Assembly (NCBI GenBank): GCA_039105265.1
Contig: JAPFFF010000009.1
Coordinates: 5,084,001 to 5,148,000, forward strand
Direction of reading: 5' to 3'
Source: Tritrichomonas musculus
Taxonomy: Eukaryota; Parabasalia; Tritrichomonadida; Tritrichomonadidae
Length of the DNA: 64,000 nucleotides
The position numbers and the translations under genes were made by a program. This document shows, in pieces, positions 9,740 through 22,000 of the stretch (positions within the stretch are counted from its first letter, which is position 1; the number at the start of each line of letters is the position of its first letter). Below the pieces are notes generated by a model. It was not told where the DNA came from. It did not search any database and worked only from the letters and a program-made list of their open reading frames with translations.

Positions 9740-12700
9740 TTAAGATGAGTACAACTTCACGGAAGTTCCAATTCCTAAGAATTCTCTTGATGCATGAAAA
9801 TTATAAGGAATATAAAGCGTTTTGAGATTTTCGCACGACACAAATGCATTTTCACCAATGGAAGTTACTGAAGAAGGTATTGTAATTGATTCAAAATGAC
9901 AAAACATAAAAGCCTGTTTTCCAATTGAAACTACTGAAGAAGGAATTGTTATTTGTGATAAAAGGGAACAAGATCGAAAGGCATCTTCACCAATTGACTT
10001 CACTGATGAAGGAATGCTAATTTGTTTCAATTTTTTACAAAAGAAAAACGCACTATCTCCAATTGAAGTTAATGAACGATTGTTTTCTAATATTACTCTT
10101 TCTAGTGAATCACAACTACTAAAAGCACTTCGGCCTATTTCTCTTACATACGGAGGAATTTTAATTTGTTTCAATGAAGAGCACCATGAAAAAGCACTAC
10201 CTTCAATTACAGTTAATAAAGAATCATCTGATATTTCAACTTCAGTAAGTGATTTACATTCATAAAAAGCATTGCGGCCAATCTCTGTTACAGAAGGAGG
10301 AATTGTAATTTTAAGCAAGGATTTACAAATATAAAAGGAATCTCTTTTGATCGATTTTACTGAAGAAGGAATGCTAATTCGTTTCAAATTTTGGCATAAA
10401 TGAAATACATTAGATTCAATTGAAGTTAACGAACAATTGTTTTCTAATCTTACACTTTCTAGTGATTCACATTTTTCAAATGCGCTTTGACCGATTTTAT
10501 GTACATAAGGAGGAATGTTAATATGTTTCAGTGACTTACAATTTGCAAAAGCGCCGCATTCAATTACTCTTAATGAAGAATAATCAGATATATCAACACT
10601 AGAAAGCGAAGTGCAGTTTGCAAAAGCATGACTTCCAATTACTCTTAATGAAGAATCACCTGATATATCAACACTAGAAAGCGAAGTGCAGTTTGCAAAA
10701 GCATGACTTCCAATCTCTGTTACAGAAGAAGGAATTGTTACACTAGGAAGTTTGATGCAATTCTTAAAAGAAAAGCTTTTGATTGATTTTACAGATGAAG
10801 GAAATTCAACTTCATTCCAAAGTAATGAAAGAAAAGGATTGGATTTTAACGATTCATTTTTATATGTAAACATTTCAAGTGATTTACAATTTTCAAAAGC
10901 ATTTTCACCAATTTCAACAATGCAAGAAGAAATTTTAAACTTTTTAAGAGATGAACATCCTTTGAACGAGCATTTTTTAATCACTTTCAATTTTGAATTA
11001 TCTGCAACTTTAACAATTTCAAGAGATTTGCAATCAACAAAAGCACATTCATCGATTTCCTTTACAGAAAAAGGAATTGTTATATTTTGTAGTTGAGAAC
11101 ATAGAGCAAAAGCATTCATACCAATTGACTTTACAGTATCTGGAATATTTATTTGTGCAAGTGAATTACATTCATAGAAAAGCTCATTTTCAACCGATTT
11201 TAATGATTCTGGAAGATTGACATTTTTTAAAGAGCAACAGCGATAAAAAGCTCCACTTCCAATAAATAAGACTGAATCAGGAATATTTATTTCAACAAGA
11301 GATTTACATTCATAAAAAGCACCTTCATGAATTGTTTTAATTGATTCAGGAAGAGAAACTTTTTTAAGTTTCTCACAATTTTTAAAAGTAACTTTTTCAA
11401 TAGTTGTAATTAAATCAGGAATGACAATTTCTTCAAGGTTAGAGAAATTATAGAAAGATCCTCCCGAAATAGATTTTACACAGCTTGGAAATGTAACTTT
11501 CTTGGCTTTATTAAATGGTGCATTGCTAGACTGAGAGATATTAATAACAGAATTTAAAAATGTCAAACTTTCAAGAGGACAATTATCAAACGCGTGAGCA
11601 TTAATTTGGGTTTGAACAGGATCAATTGTAAGATGATGCAATTTCTTACCATTCTGATTAAAAATGTTACCGAGTGATTTTACAGAAGATGGAATAATAA
11701 GTCTTTCTAAGAATGAGCATTTCGAAAAAGAATCATTATCAATTGATTTCACTGTATCAGGAATAGTTATTTCTATGAAATTCCAAAGATTATCAAAATT
11801 ATATACAGTTATTTTCTCAACTGTTGATGAAAACTCAAAATGATTGAGTGCATGACATTCAACAAATGCATTTCGATTAACATTTCTTGTTTTATATGGA
11901 TTCATTATGATTTTCTTCAAACCAGTGCATTTAGTAAATGAATAGTCATCAATTGTTTCAACACTTGGAGGAATTGTTATTTCTGTCAACGAATAACATT
12001 CGGCAAATGATCCTCCTTCAATTTTCAATACAGAATCTGGGATCATTATTGTCTTTAAGTTGTGGCATGCATTAAATGAACCTCCTCCAATTAATGTGAC
12101 TGAATTTGGTAGAATCACTTCAGTCAATGAATAACAATGCTCAAATGATCCATTGTTAAATCCACCATTTAACATTTTAACAGATTGATCTAAAATGACT
12201 CTGTTAATATTTTCATCATGTTGGAATTTGGTGTCACTTTTTTCAACTCCTGATATTAAAATAGATATCTTCAATTTAGGACTCTTATTTTTTCTTATGT
12301 CAAGAACTTTGTTATAGATATCTTGAACAAAGGATGAATGCTTGAATTCAACGAAGACAATATTATTAAAGTTGTTGATTATGTTAATAAAGTCATCTGA
12401 ATGAAGTGTATCGTTTTCATTCAAAATTGTGATCATTTCTGATTTAATTTCAATCGATTCAATTGAAATCAAACTTGACAATTTATCTTTCATTTCTTTC
12501 GATTGAATGCATATGTAACTGGTGAGACCGTTTAAGTCTAATTTAACTTTTTGTCTTTCATTTGAAAGGAATAAAAGAAGAGAACCGATTTGTTGAATGA
12601 TTTTGCTGCTTTTGTTGTTGTTGTTCATTATTCCTGTAAACATGCTTACTTGGGCTTCGCCATTTAACTTATTGAATGTTTCTACACTGATGTCTTCACA

Positions 12701-13969
12701 TATACATTTGTACGACTCAAAAATGGCTTCATTCATTTTCTCAATTTTCTTCTTTTGTTCTTCTTCTTCTTTTTTCTGCTGTTCAAATCTTTCTACAAAA
12801 AGATCATTCTTTTCTTTTAATAAGTCTATTTCTTCTTTCAATTTTTTAATTTCATTTCCTTGTTCTTCTTGAATGATACTCAGTTTTCTTTCTTCTTTTA
12901 ATGAGCTTATTTCTTCTTTCAATTTTTTAATTTCATCTCCTTGTTCTTCTTGAATGATACTCAGTTTTCTTTCTTCTTTTAATAAGCTTATTTCTTCTTT
13001 TAATTTTTTAATTTCATCTCCTTGTTCATTTTGTATGATAAGAAGCTTTCTTTCTTCTTCTAATAAGATCATTTTTTCTCTCAAATTTTGTATTTCGTTT
13101 TCTTCTTCGGTTTGCATGACAAGTTGTCTTTTTTCTTCTTTCAATAAGTTTATTTTTTCTCTCAAATTTTGGATTTCTCTTTCATGTTCAGCTTTTATTT
13201 CTTCTTCTTTGACTTCTTGTTGCTGTTTTAGTGCAAAAAATTGTTTAAGTAGGACGCCTGTCACATTAAACATTTTATTAATGAGCTCAAAGTTAATTGT
13301 ATCATTGATTTCTGACAATTTCTTGAAAAAATATTTGCTTTTAATGAGTGATTTGAAAATTGATAGTAATATTAAAGCATCTTGGCCTTGTTTGTTTATT
13401 ATATTGAATAGAAAATCAATAATTTCAGGATTTTCTAAAATATCATTTTTTTGCTGATATGCAGATAATATTCGATATAATGCGCTAATCGGAAATAATG
13501 ATAATTGATCGTATATGACATAATCTTTTAAGTTTTCTGAAAAAATGTTTTCATATAAGGATATGTTGCGCGTTTTTGAAATAGAAAAAACAAAATTAAC
13601 AAAATTTTCCTTATTTTCTGAAATGTAAGTTTCAATAAGAATAATCAGGTCAGTTACATTAAAATTTTTTGCAAGCGCATAAAGAGAATTAATTTTCTCA
13701 ATATTAATATTAATATCAATATTACGTCTATCATTGCAATGATCTATAAATTTTGATATTAATTCATCATCTAATAAAAAGTCATCTTCTCTAAACTCTT
13801 GTAAAAGATCGATAATATAATTATCTTGGTTTCGATATTTTGGAGATTTGCTAAAATAATTTGAATGCCTATTGAAGGCTGCCAAATCAAACAAAAAATG
13901 CTTTTTGCCAAGAGCAAAGCATGTCCTTTTTGGGATATTATTATCAATGTCAAGCATTTGATCAGACAT
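9740..13969 (-). CDS. BspA-like leucine-rich-repeat protein with BTB-like and coiled-coil N-terminus
   Basis: This is an intact 1409-residue frame. Residues about 1-230 form a BTB/BACK-like region (FLFDLAAFNRHSNYFSKSP, then FPISALYRIL) typical of large Tritrichomonas families. Residues 247-414 are a Lys/Glu coiled coil built of a 27-residue repeat (EEISLLKEERKLSIIQ core), about 3.5 near-identical copies. Residues 420-595 are a linker with ILISG. Residues 597-1409 hold about 35 BspA/LRR_5 repeats of about 23 residues (pattern AFxxCxSLxxIxIPxSVxxIG). Two adjacent repeats at 10600-10700 are almost identical, a recent duplication. There is no signal peptide or membrane segment, so it is probably not one of the exposed BspA proteins; an intracellular scaffold is more likely. 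The function is unknown. The start is the first ATG and matches the paralogous pseudogene. Confidence 0.9.
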   Translation of the reverse strand: MSDQMLDIDNNIPKRTCFALGKKHFLFDLAAFNRHSNYFSKSPKYRNQDNYIIDLLQEFREDDFLLDDELISKFIDHCNDRRNIDININIEKINSLYALAKNFNVTDLIILIETYISENKENFVNFVFSISKTRNISLYENIFSENLKDYVIYDQLSLFPISALYRILSAYQQKNDILENPEIIDFLFNIINKQGQDALILLSIFKSLIKSKYFFKKLSEINDTINFELINKMFNVTGVLLKQFFALKQQQEVKEEEIKAEHEREIQNLREKINLLKEEKRQLVMQTEEENEIQNLREKMILLEEERKLLIIQNEQGDEIKKLKEEISLLKEERKLSIIQEEQGDEIKKLKEEISSLKEERKLSIIQEEQGNEIKKLKEEIDLLKEKNDLFVERFEQQKKEEEEQKKKIEKMNEAIFESYKCICEDISVETFNKLNGEAQVSMFTGIMNNNNKSSKIIQQIGSLLLFLSNERQKVKLDLNGLTSYICIQSKEMKDKLSSLISIESIEIKSEMITILNENDTLHSDDFINIINNFNNIVFVEFKHSSFVQDIYNKVLDIRKNKSPKLKISILISGVEKSDTKFQHDENINRVILDQSVKMLNGGFNNGSFEHCYSLTEVILPNSVTLIGGGSFNACHNLKTIMIPDSVLKIEGGSFAECYSLTEITIPPSVETIDDYSFTKCTGLKKIIMNPYKTRNVNRNAFVECHALNHFEFSSTVEKITVYNFDNLWNFIEITIPDTVKSIDNDSFSKCSFLERLIIPSSVKSLGNIFNQNGKKLHHLTIDPVQTQINAHAFDNCPLESLTFLNSVINISQSSNAPFNKAKKVTFPSCVKSISGGSFYNFSNLEEIVIPDLITTIEKVTFKNCEKLKKVSLPESIKTIHEGAFYECKSLVEINIPDSVLFIGSGAFYRCCSLKNVNLPESLKSVENELFYECNSLAQINIPDTVKSIGMNAFALCSQLQNITIPFSVKEIDECAFVDCKSLEIVKVADNSKLKVIKKCSFKGCSSLKKFKISSCIVEIGENAFENCKSLEMFTYKNESLKSNPFLSLLWNEVEFPSSVKSIKSFSFKNCIKLPSVTIPSSVTEIGSHAFANCTSLSSVDISGDSSLRVIGSHAFANCTSLSSVDISDYSSLRVIECGAFANCKSLKHINIPPYVHKIGQSAFEKCESLESVRLENNCSLTSIESNVFHLCQNLKRISIPSSVKSIKRDSFYICKSLLKITIPPSVTEIGRNAFYECKSLTEVEISDDSLLTVIEGSAFSWCSSLKQIKIPPYVREIGRSAFSSCDSLERVILENNRSLTSIGDSAFFFCKKLKQISIPSSVKSIGEDAFRSCSLLSQITIPSSVVSIGKQAFMFCHFESITIPSSVTSIGENAFVSCENLKTLYIPYNFHASREFLGIGTSVKLYSS
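12805..13200 (-). repeat. 81-bp tandem repeat inside the BspA gene
   Basis: Near-identical 81-bp units run from about 12811 to 13060 and decay out to 13200. They encode the 27-residue coiled-coil unit, so copy number changes keep the frame and would lengthen the rod by whole heptad-like blocks. Confidence 0.75.
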
Positions 13970-14291
13970 TTTAAAATTTTATAAATTTTAATAAAACGAA
14001 AGAAATTGAGAAGATTTAAAATTGCCATCAAACAGACTTCGTATTTTTTAAGAAGTACTCAAAAAGTGGAAATTTTTATTAATCTTTATGTCTGCCCAAA
14101 GAGCATCATCTGTTTTCAATCTTTATGTCTGCCTAAAAGTAAATTCAATGATATTTAATTAAAACAATTTTTTTTTTTTTTACTATATAAATGATTTCAA
14201 ATTCTCAATCTCATTTTTGCATAATTTAATGAAAATAGAGTTTTTATTTATTTATTTAATCTTCTTTATGAAAAAGAAATATATGATAATA
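13970..14291. other. Upstream region of the BspA gene with short direct repeats
   Basis: Positions 13970-14075 match the upstream flank of the pseudogene (7032-7150), which suggests a shared promoter. CTTTATGTCTGCC occurs twice (about 14085-14100 and 14120-14135), and 14108-14159 repeats 9311-9361. Confidence 0.5.
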
Positions 14292-14681
14292 CAGTAAGGT
14301 TTCAAAATTGGAAAACGTTTCAAAATAGGAAAATGGACTTTTTGAGAAAAAAATTTTCATTAATAAAAATGAAAGAAATAAAGAAATAGAGAGAAAATCT
14401 TGTTTAAACCTACCGTTTTAAGAAATAATATTTCCATGATTAAGTTTATCACACAGCTGTTTGCGACATTATATTCATCAAATAGTGTTTTCCTATCTCT
14501 ATATGAAAAAATGAGCATCATTCAAAAAGTGGATTTTCCATTTTTGCAACGCTATAAAGGAAAATCCAAATTTGAATTAAATTCGTTATTTTGACTTTTA
14601 TTTTAAATTCATTTTAATCGTTTTCTATGAAAAAGTAGATTTTCCTCTTTTGAGACGTTTTTGAATTTTACAACCTTACTG
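14292..14681. mobile_element. 390-bp mariner-type MITE
   Basis: The left end CAGTAAGGTTTCAAAATT and the right end (AACCTTACTG at its tip) are inverted copies over about 50 bp with roughly ten mismatches. TA flanks it at 14290-14291 and 14682-14683. A tip starting CAGT next to TA is usual for Tc1/mariner elements. The 64-residue frame inside (14400-14594) shows no transposase motif, so the element is non-autonomous. Confidence 0.75.
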
Positions 14682-14686
14682 TATAT

Positions 14687-15281
14687 TTAAGGTTCTCCTT
14701 CCCTAAAAAAATGTAAACTTCTCAATATTGAATAAACTCATAGAATATTAAATTCAATACCCATTTTTATTGAAAAAAATTAGGTCAAAAATTCATATAC
14801 TTCGCCTAAACGATCAAAAAAAGTGAAAAATAAAATTTTTATTTTATTTAAAATTTATTGTTTTTCATACATAAAGAGGAAATTTCAAAAAATAAAGAAT
14901 AAATTTAAATTATATATTTATTGGATGATCATTTTTAATTAAAACTAAATAAAAATATTCAATTTTCATAAATACATAAAAAAAAAAAGGAAACGATAAA
15001 TACTTATTAGTGTTTTAAAAAATATTACGTTATACAAGCAATATAAATATATGGATATTATACCATTATAATAAATTTCTAATATAATATTTTGAAAATA
15101 AAAAAATCATTTTTCGAATAAAAAAAGATGGATGCTTGTAAGTATTCAATAGAAATAGTCATATATGATTTTGAAATGAAAGCATGATTGATATATACCT
15201 ATAATTTTGATTTTTTAAAAAATAGATATTTTGAGAGAACTCACTGAATTTTTATCTCTCAATTGGAAAGGAGAACCTTAA
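14687..15281. mobile_element. TTAA-flanked inverted-repeat element, 595 bp
   Basis: TTAAGGTTCTCCTTCC at 14687 is answered by GGAAAGGAGAACCTTAA ending at 15281. The arms are about 17 bp with a one-base gap. TTAA at both tips fits a piggyBac-type target site, though the arms are short. No coding capacity. It begins five bases after the end of the preceding MITE. Confidence 0.5.
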
Positions 15282-16006
15282 ATGATTAATTATAATCTAA
15301 TATATTTTGGTTAATGTGAAGAACGAATTATTTTAAATATATCATGTGATAGAACTATTATTCCAAATTATAATTTTTAGATAACTTCTGTCATAATAAT
15401 ATCATAGCATTTTTTGAATTACATTTGTTTATTTCATGAAAAAATATTTCAACCAGTGTCCACATACATACACATATATTTTAATCATATTTTAATGGAA
15501 TAAAAATGATGTACTACATTTTTTGAAGAACTGTTGTTCAATATGAAAAAATTTAAATCTACCTATTATCTAACAAAAAACAGTTTTTTCTCAATTTGGT
15601 TCAAATTATATAACTTATACAACTTGATCTCTAATATGCCTCGAGATTGCACACCACATGTGGAACACCTTATATGATATATATATATATATAAAGTAAT
15701 AAATAAATAATAACTAAAATATTAGAAATATAATCAATGCTATTCAAAATCATATCATTCTCAATCATACAAAAACATTCAAAATCACATCATTCAATTC
15801 CATTCAAAATCACATCATTCAATTCCATTCAAAATCATATCATTCAAAAGATCTAATAAAAGATTATTTCTTTCAATAACATTCAAAATTATATCTTTAT
15901 ATGAAGAATGACAAACTTGATATCAACATAATTAATATTTTAAATATTTTTTTTATATAAAATTCAAAATCATATCTTTCAATAACAATCAAAATCATAT
16001 CATAAA
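15282..16006. other. 3' flank of the BEACH gene with 25-bp tandem repeats
   Basis: From about 15735 to 15850, and degenerately at 15885-16005, the unit ATTCAAAATCATATCATTCA recurs, about four good copies. It lies just downstream of the BEACH gene stop (minus strand). The remainder is A/T-rich without features. Confidence 0.5.
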
Positions 16007-19000
16007 TCAAATGTCAGCAGGCATTACAGTGAGCTTTCCATTGTCAGCTAAGAAAATGAAACAGCTGAATTTAGGCTCATATCTCATTGTGATGATCTTG
16101 CCATTCAGCATTACCTCTTTAACTTTGTCTGGATACATAACTTCAAAGTATTCGAGCTTCGATTCATGGTCATTAACTATTGCTACATAGTCGAAATCAT
16201 CTGCTGATTTAAATGTAAACCACTGATTAAATGAATGGAATTTATCGCATTTTTGAACAAATTTTCCATTCACGGAAAAGATATATATTTTTGTCACGCA
16301 ATAAACAACAACGAAACCCCAGCTTTCAGTAATTAATATCATTGTTGGAACTTCTGATTCATCCAATTCAGCTGTAGCTATCTTTTTGCCATCATTTAAT
16401 GATCTAATTCTAATTTTACAATCATCACTTCCAAATGCGATTATTCCGAAAACAACACTACTTTGTAAACAAGTAACTTTAGCATGAATGTTACATAAAA
16501 CAGAATTTTCAAGATAATCATGATTATTAATATTCGCATTATTATTGATAGGTTTGGTATTCTTTTGAGGAATCCTATTTTGTAAGGCTAGAAGAGATGA
16601 AATTGGAGAAATTGTTGATGGAGTTGAAAGAACAACAGCATTATGGAAAATTGGATTTTCTAAATAAACGTTTTCTTTTGTCACTTTTCCATTCAAATCG
16701 ACAAAATGTATTGTATTGTTATTATATGCAATAAAACCAAACTTTATATTCTTGTTCAAAAGAGCTGTTATGTCAGGAATGTATCCAACATTCAAAGGAG
16801 CGAACTTCAAAGAGTGAAGTTCACTTTTATCTAATTGAAACTTTTTGAGAGGAGAAATATTATTTATTTCAATATTTATATCATTAATAATTTCATTCAT
16901 CTTTTTCTTTCCTCTAATATTTTCAACTTGCTGGATTTTTTCAGTAATTTGTACTGAGAAGAAGCTAAATTCACCAGATGAAAGAACTATTAAAAATGAA
17001 GAATCTCTATAAAAAGGAGCAGCATAAATAATCTTTGATTCAGTATCCATTTCGAGAAAGATTTGACGAATTTCAAATCTTTTCTTATTTATTTGACGTT
17101 GAAATGGACTTGAATTAAAAACAACTTCTATCCATTTTAATAAACGAGAATCTTTTCCTTGTCTATCAGTTTTACTTACTTCCTCTAATAACTTCCTTCT
17201 TTGATAAACATTTTCTATTGTATCACTTTCAAATAAATAATAAAGTTCAGGGAGAACATATAATCTATTTTCAAACTGAACCGAAGAATCATTATCATTA
17301 GATTTTTCTTTATTTTTCATTGGAAAGAAAGTGGGCTTTAATGAAGGCGGATCTTTATTTGTGATCTTATTCATGGGCGCCAGTGATGGAAAGAAAGGAT
17401 ATTTGGCAGAATTTTCATAATTCTTACCATTTAAAAAGTTGAGAATCGACAGGAAATGAAAAGTAGAATAGTAACCTTTGATCCAACCATCTCCTTTAAT
17501 ATTAATCAAGTTCTTGTTGTATTCCTCACTGATTGAAAACTTGCATCGTTTATCAATCTTAATTCGACTCCTACAAAGGGTTGCTCCTTCTTGATTATTA
17601 AAATGTATCAGATACGGCTGACTTTGGTTGTCAATAATTTCGATTGTCATGTTGTCAACCCAGTAGATATTGATAATCTTTGACTTGTCTATGCAAATCT
17701 TCCTTTTCTTGGTCTGTATGATATATTCATTCTCATTTGTGAACATATTTGGTGAATTAATGTTATTTGATGAAGTTGCTGAAAGACGAATTAAATGCGA
17801 TAATCTTGTTGGTTGCGATGAGGCTGGCTTTTTATTTATTGAGTTTTGATTCTGTTGCTGTTGTAATTGTTGCTGTTTTTGCTGTTGAAGTTGCTCATTT
17901 AATTCGGCTGAAAATGGAACTTCAAAATAAACGTCATTTTTCTCGTCAAATTTGATTAATTGTGCATTTGGAGATGTAAAGGCAGGCATCACTGGTTTAA
18001 ATCTATTTACAGTCTGAACTGATTTTTGCCTTTTCATTAAATATGGCGTCATTGAGTAACCAATGACGCTGCTTCTTACAAATTTGACAGTTTTTTCAGT
18101 GATTATTTTGAGTCGCTTCAGTCTCTCTTCTTCACTTTGAATGAGATTGGCGCATATATCACGATTTATTGGGCCAATCTTCTTCTTAAATTCTCTCTGT
18201 GGCCGGATTGTTGCCAGTATTTTGTTGAAATTGACGCAATTTAGGTAACTATTCAAATTATCGGCAAAATAATCAAAGATTTTTATTTGCTTTTCATGGG
18301 GACCAATTGGATGAAGATTTAGTTGCTGTTCGGGGTTCTCCTTGGTTGGACTTACGAGTGGCGAAGCTTGAATCAATTGAGGTGATGAAGAATTCAACTG
18401 AGAAGTCGAATTGGAAAACTGAGAAATTGTCGAAGGTGAAGACGAGGATGGCTGTATTGGGGCTTTACTTAGATGACTCATTTCACTTAAATTATCTTCA
18501 TCTCGGGATAAGCGTAGATTTGTTTCTTCACTGTTGGTAACGCTGATATCAATAGATGAAGCACCTGATTCGTTATCAAGTTGACTCGTTGTCTTGAAAG
18601 CACTACTATTTTGTTGGTTAGATGATGATGAATCTAATGATAGACGCCTTTCGTAAAATTCGTCATTAGATTTGCTATTATTATTACTATTGGAAACGTT
18701 TTGGTATATTCGAATGAACTTTGCCATAAGTTGTCTCAGATCATCAAAACCAAATGCTGGTACTTTCGTCTTGAAGAATGTTCCTGATGATTCAGATTGA
18801 ATTCCTTCAATTGTGTAATTCTTTAGATAATGCGTGAAAATTGTGTAAGCTGATTTCAAGAGATCTAAATCTTCTTTTTTGAAACTATAGTGAAGTTTAT
18901 AAGATTTCACTGAATCAATAATGCTTTCAAGGTGAATAAAATCTTCATCATCTAGCTTCAAATCATCTTGTGGTGCTGTTTGATTTTCTGCAGCTTGGGC

Positions 19001-22000
19001 AAGTAGAGCTTCTCTTTTCTTTTTCATTTCTAAATATTTGGTTTTAAGTTCCATTTTTGGCTTTTCCATTTCGTTGATGAAAGCTTCAGCATTTTTTGCC
19101 ATTTGATTGAATGTCTCGAAATTAATTACCTTAATCTTTTGGATTGATTTCGGTGATTCTGGTTTAGGCTGAATTAAAGATGCTATTTCATCATTCATTA
19201 AAGGTGCATTTATCTTGAAGAATGAAGCCGCAAATAAATGGAAGAAGATTTGATATTTACGATCTGGATTTGATTCAGCTCGATGATTTCGATAAAGAGC
19301 TAATAAAATACTTTGAAGAATATTATTGCTTGTTTTTCCTTGAGTTTCTTGTTCAGCAAAAAGATTCAAGTAAGTAGTCATGAATATTATTAAATTAATA
19401 TCTTTTGATTTGACTGCATTTCTAGCAATCAAATCAATGTATGGTGTATTATCATGAACAACCATTGCTGAAAGAAGTGGAAAGACAAACCAACAAGAAC
19501 TTGGTGTCATATTAAATGGAAATTGTGAAGGCTTTTGACCAGTTTGCAAGCCAATTGCGCAAGTTAATGAAAACAAGTTTCTGTATCTCTTAACATAAGG
19601 TTCTAATCTGGTGAATAATTCACTCAATGAAATTGTTAAAGCATCTAAAATAGAGTAAACGATAGCATGGAAACTTTTTGTAAAAAGTTGATGAACAGCA
19701 AGAATTGCATGAGTTGCGATATCAATATTATTCATAGCAACAAAATAGAAAATATATTCATATTCGTTATAACTGACTTGATTAATTGAATCCGCAATTT
19801 TTTCAATTATCTCCAAAAATATGACTTTGTCTTCATCAGATGCATTTGTTGCAAAACAAATTAAATTGTTAACAGCATCCTTCTCAATATTAGTTTCATT
19901 GTTTTCTCTTGGTATGGGATATCTTTCGATGAATATCATGAACTCCCTTAGAGCGTTTTCATCACGTTTTTCTTTTTCTGTATTGACGAGAATATTGAAC
20001 TGATTCAAAAAGTAGACAAAATACGACTTTTTGAAAAATTGAGGATTATTAATTAGTAATTTTGAATAATCTTGAAGAACAGCATCAAAAGAATCACATC
20101 TGCTCCAAATTGGAACATTAATTAAAACATCTTCTATCCAACATCTTTGTACATCTTTATCTGCTATTTTAAACACAATTGATTCAATTGTCTTATAAAG
20201 ACGATGATCAGGATAATCAGAATTCAGTAAAATTGCTGCAAGTCGGGAAGAAATGGTTTTATTTTTAGAAAAAGAAATAATTTTATATAGAATTGAAAAA
20301 ATTTGATCGATTAATGGCCTTGAAGTTAATGTCCTTAATGATTCAATAAAATTATTAACAACTTGTTCATTTGAAAGGCAGTTCTTAAGAGATTCAACAA
20401 CATAATGATTCATAATAAAGTTCGTAGAGAGCGATTTTTCTGAATTATATGATAAAATAGAAGATGCTACGAAATCTCTAGGCATCTTATCTCGACCTTC
20501 CATAATTAAAATGATTTCATCAGTTGATATATATCTATTGTATATAAATATACGGCTGAGGCTTCCATACTGCATATTTGGATAGATATCAGCCCGATCA
20601 TGATAATCATATCCTCCAAACTGAATCTCAAGAGGACCTGGTGCGAATTCAAGGTAACAGAATTCAGAATCATGAAGTCTTTCAAAGTTCTTAAAAGTGG
20701 AAATTAACGGTTTTTGTGTTGGAGTGTTTGAAAAAGTTATAGCAAAATGGGTCCATGTGTTAGGATTCATTCTTTGACAGAGACAAACGCTTGTCTTTTT
20801 ATTTCTTGTTTCATAAGAAGCAAACAAAAGGTTATTTTGAAGAATGATGTTAAAAGTACTGTCATTTTTATCAATGATTGAAACTAGGTAAACAACAGCT
20901 GTTGTATGCGACAATGGAGTCGGATCAGTCTTCATCCAAAAAGTTAAAGATATATCACCTTTGAATGCTCTATCAGTTAGACCAGTAATTGAACAAAAAT
21001 GATTCAAACTACCAATTGGATAAGATGGAGTTGGAACATTTGTTGTACTTGCTAAAATATTGTTGGTTAATTTTGAAATGGTTAAATTTTGTCCTTTGAT
21101 GATTATTTCCATGATTTTCTTGGCAATTGCAAAATTCGACTTTGCTGATATAATCATTGATAATAAATTAAGAACAGTCGTATTTTCAATTTTTTCATTG
21201 ATTTTTAAAGGAGGAATAACAAATCCTTTGTATTTGAGTGGATTTTCTTTGTTGAGATGCTTTAGAAGAATCATATCAACATCGCCATCATGAAGTGCTC
21301 GACAATTAAGTTCAGACCTGGTGGCTAATAAGAGGAACAATTCGATTATTCTGTTAATTTTTTGATAATCATTCGCATAAGCAATGAATAATAGAGGAAT
21401 GAAAGGAGGTTGCCTGATTAAAAAGATTCCTTTGGTATCTAAATTATAGCCGCCTATCATTAAATTAAATAATTTTTGATAGGAAGCAAAATTAACATGA
21501 GATGCTATAATTCTGAAGTATTTCGGTCCGAAGAATTTAAATGAATCAGAATCATTATTATTTGAATTGTGATAACTAGCTACCAATTCCAATAGAGTGA
21601 TTGCATTATCAAATGATTCCTTTGTATTTTTTTTCTGCAACTCATCCATCATTAAATCTAAGAATCGATCAAATTTGCTAATAAAAATAGGTCGGTACTT
21701 CACTATCTCTGACACCATTCGATATATTCTTGGTGCGATTTCTTCGTTTCTTTTTGCTGCGTTATATAGGAATGCAACTGATGGTTCAATGTTAACTTTG
21801 AAATATGTATCATTATTTAAAAGAAGAAAACTTCGTGAAATCATAATAATAAGTTGATTCATAACACCTGTTTCAAATATATAACGAAAGATTGAATCAA
21901 CAAAAATCGTCGATTTAAGACAATCACCAACTTTTTTCTCATCGGTTAAAAAGTGAATGAAAAAGATAAAAAATGCGTTACGAGGAGGTACTGGAGCGTC

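Noticed and set aside
12597-13457. Plus-strand Ser/Phe-rich ORFs
   Set aside because: Antisense of the Lys/Glu coiled-coil repeats of the BspA gene.
14400-14594. 64-codon ORF inside the 390-bp MITE
   Set aside because: No transposase motif; length expected by chance.
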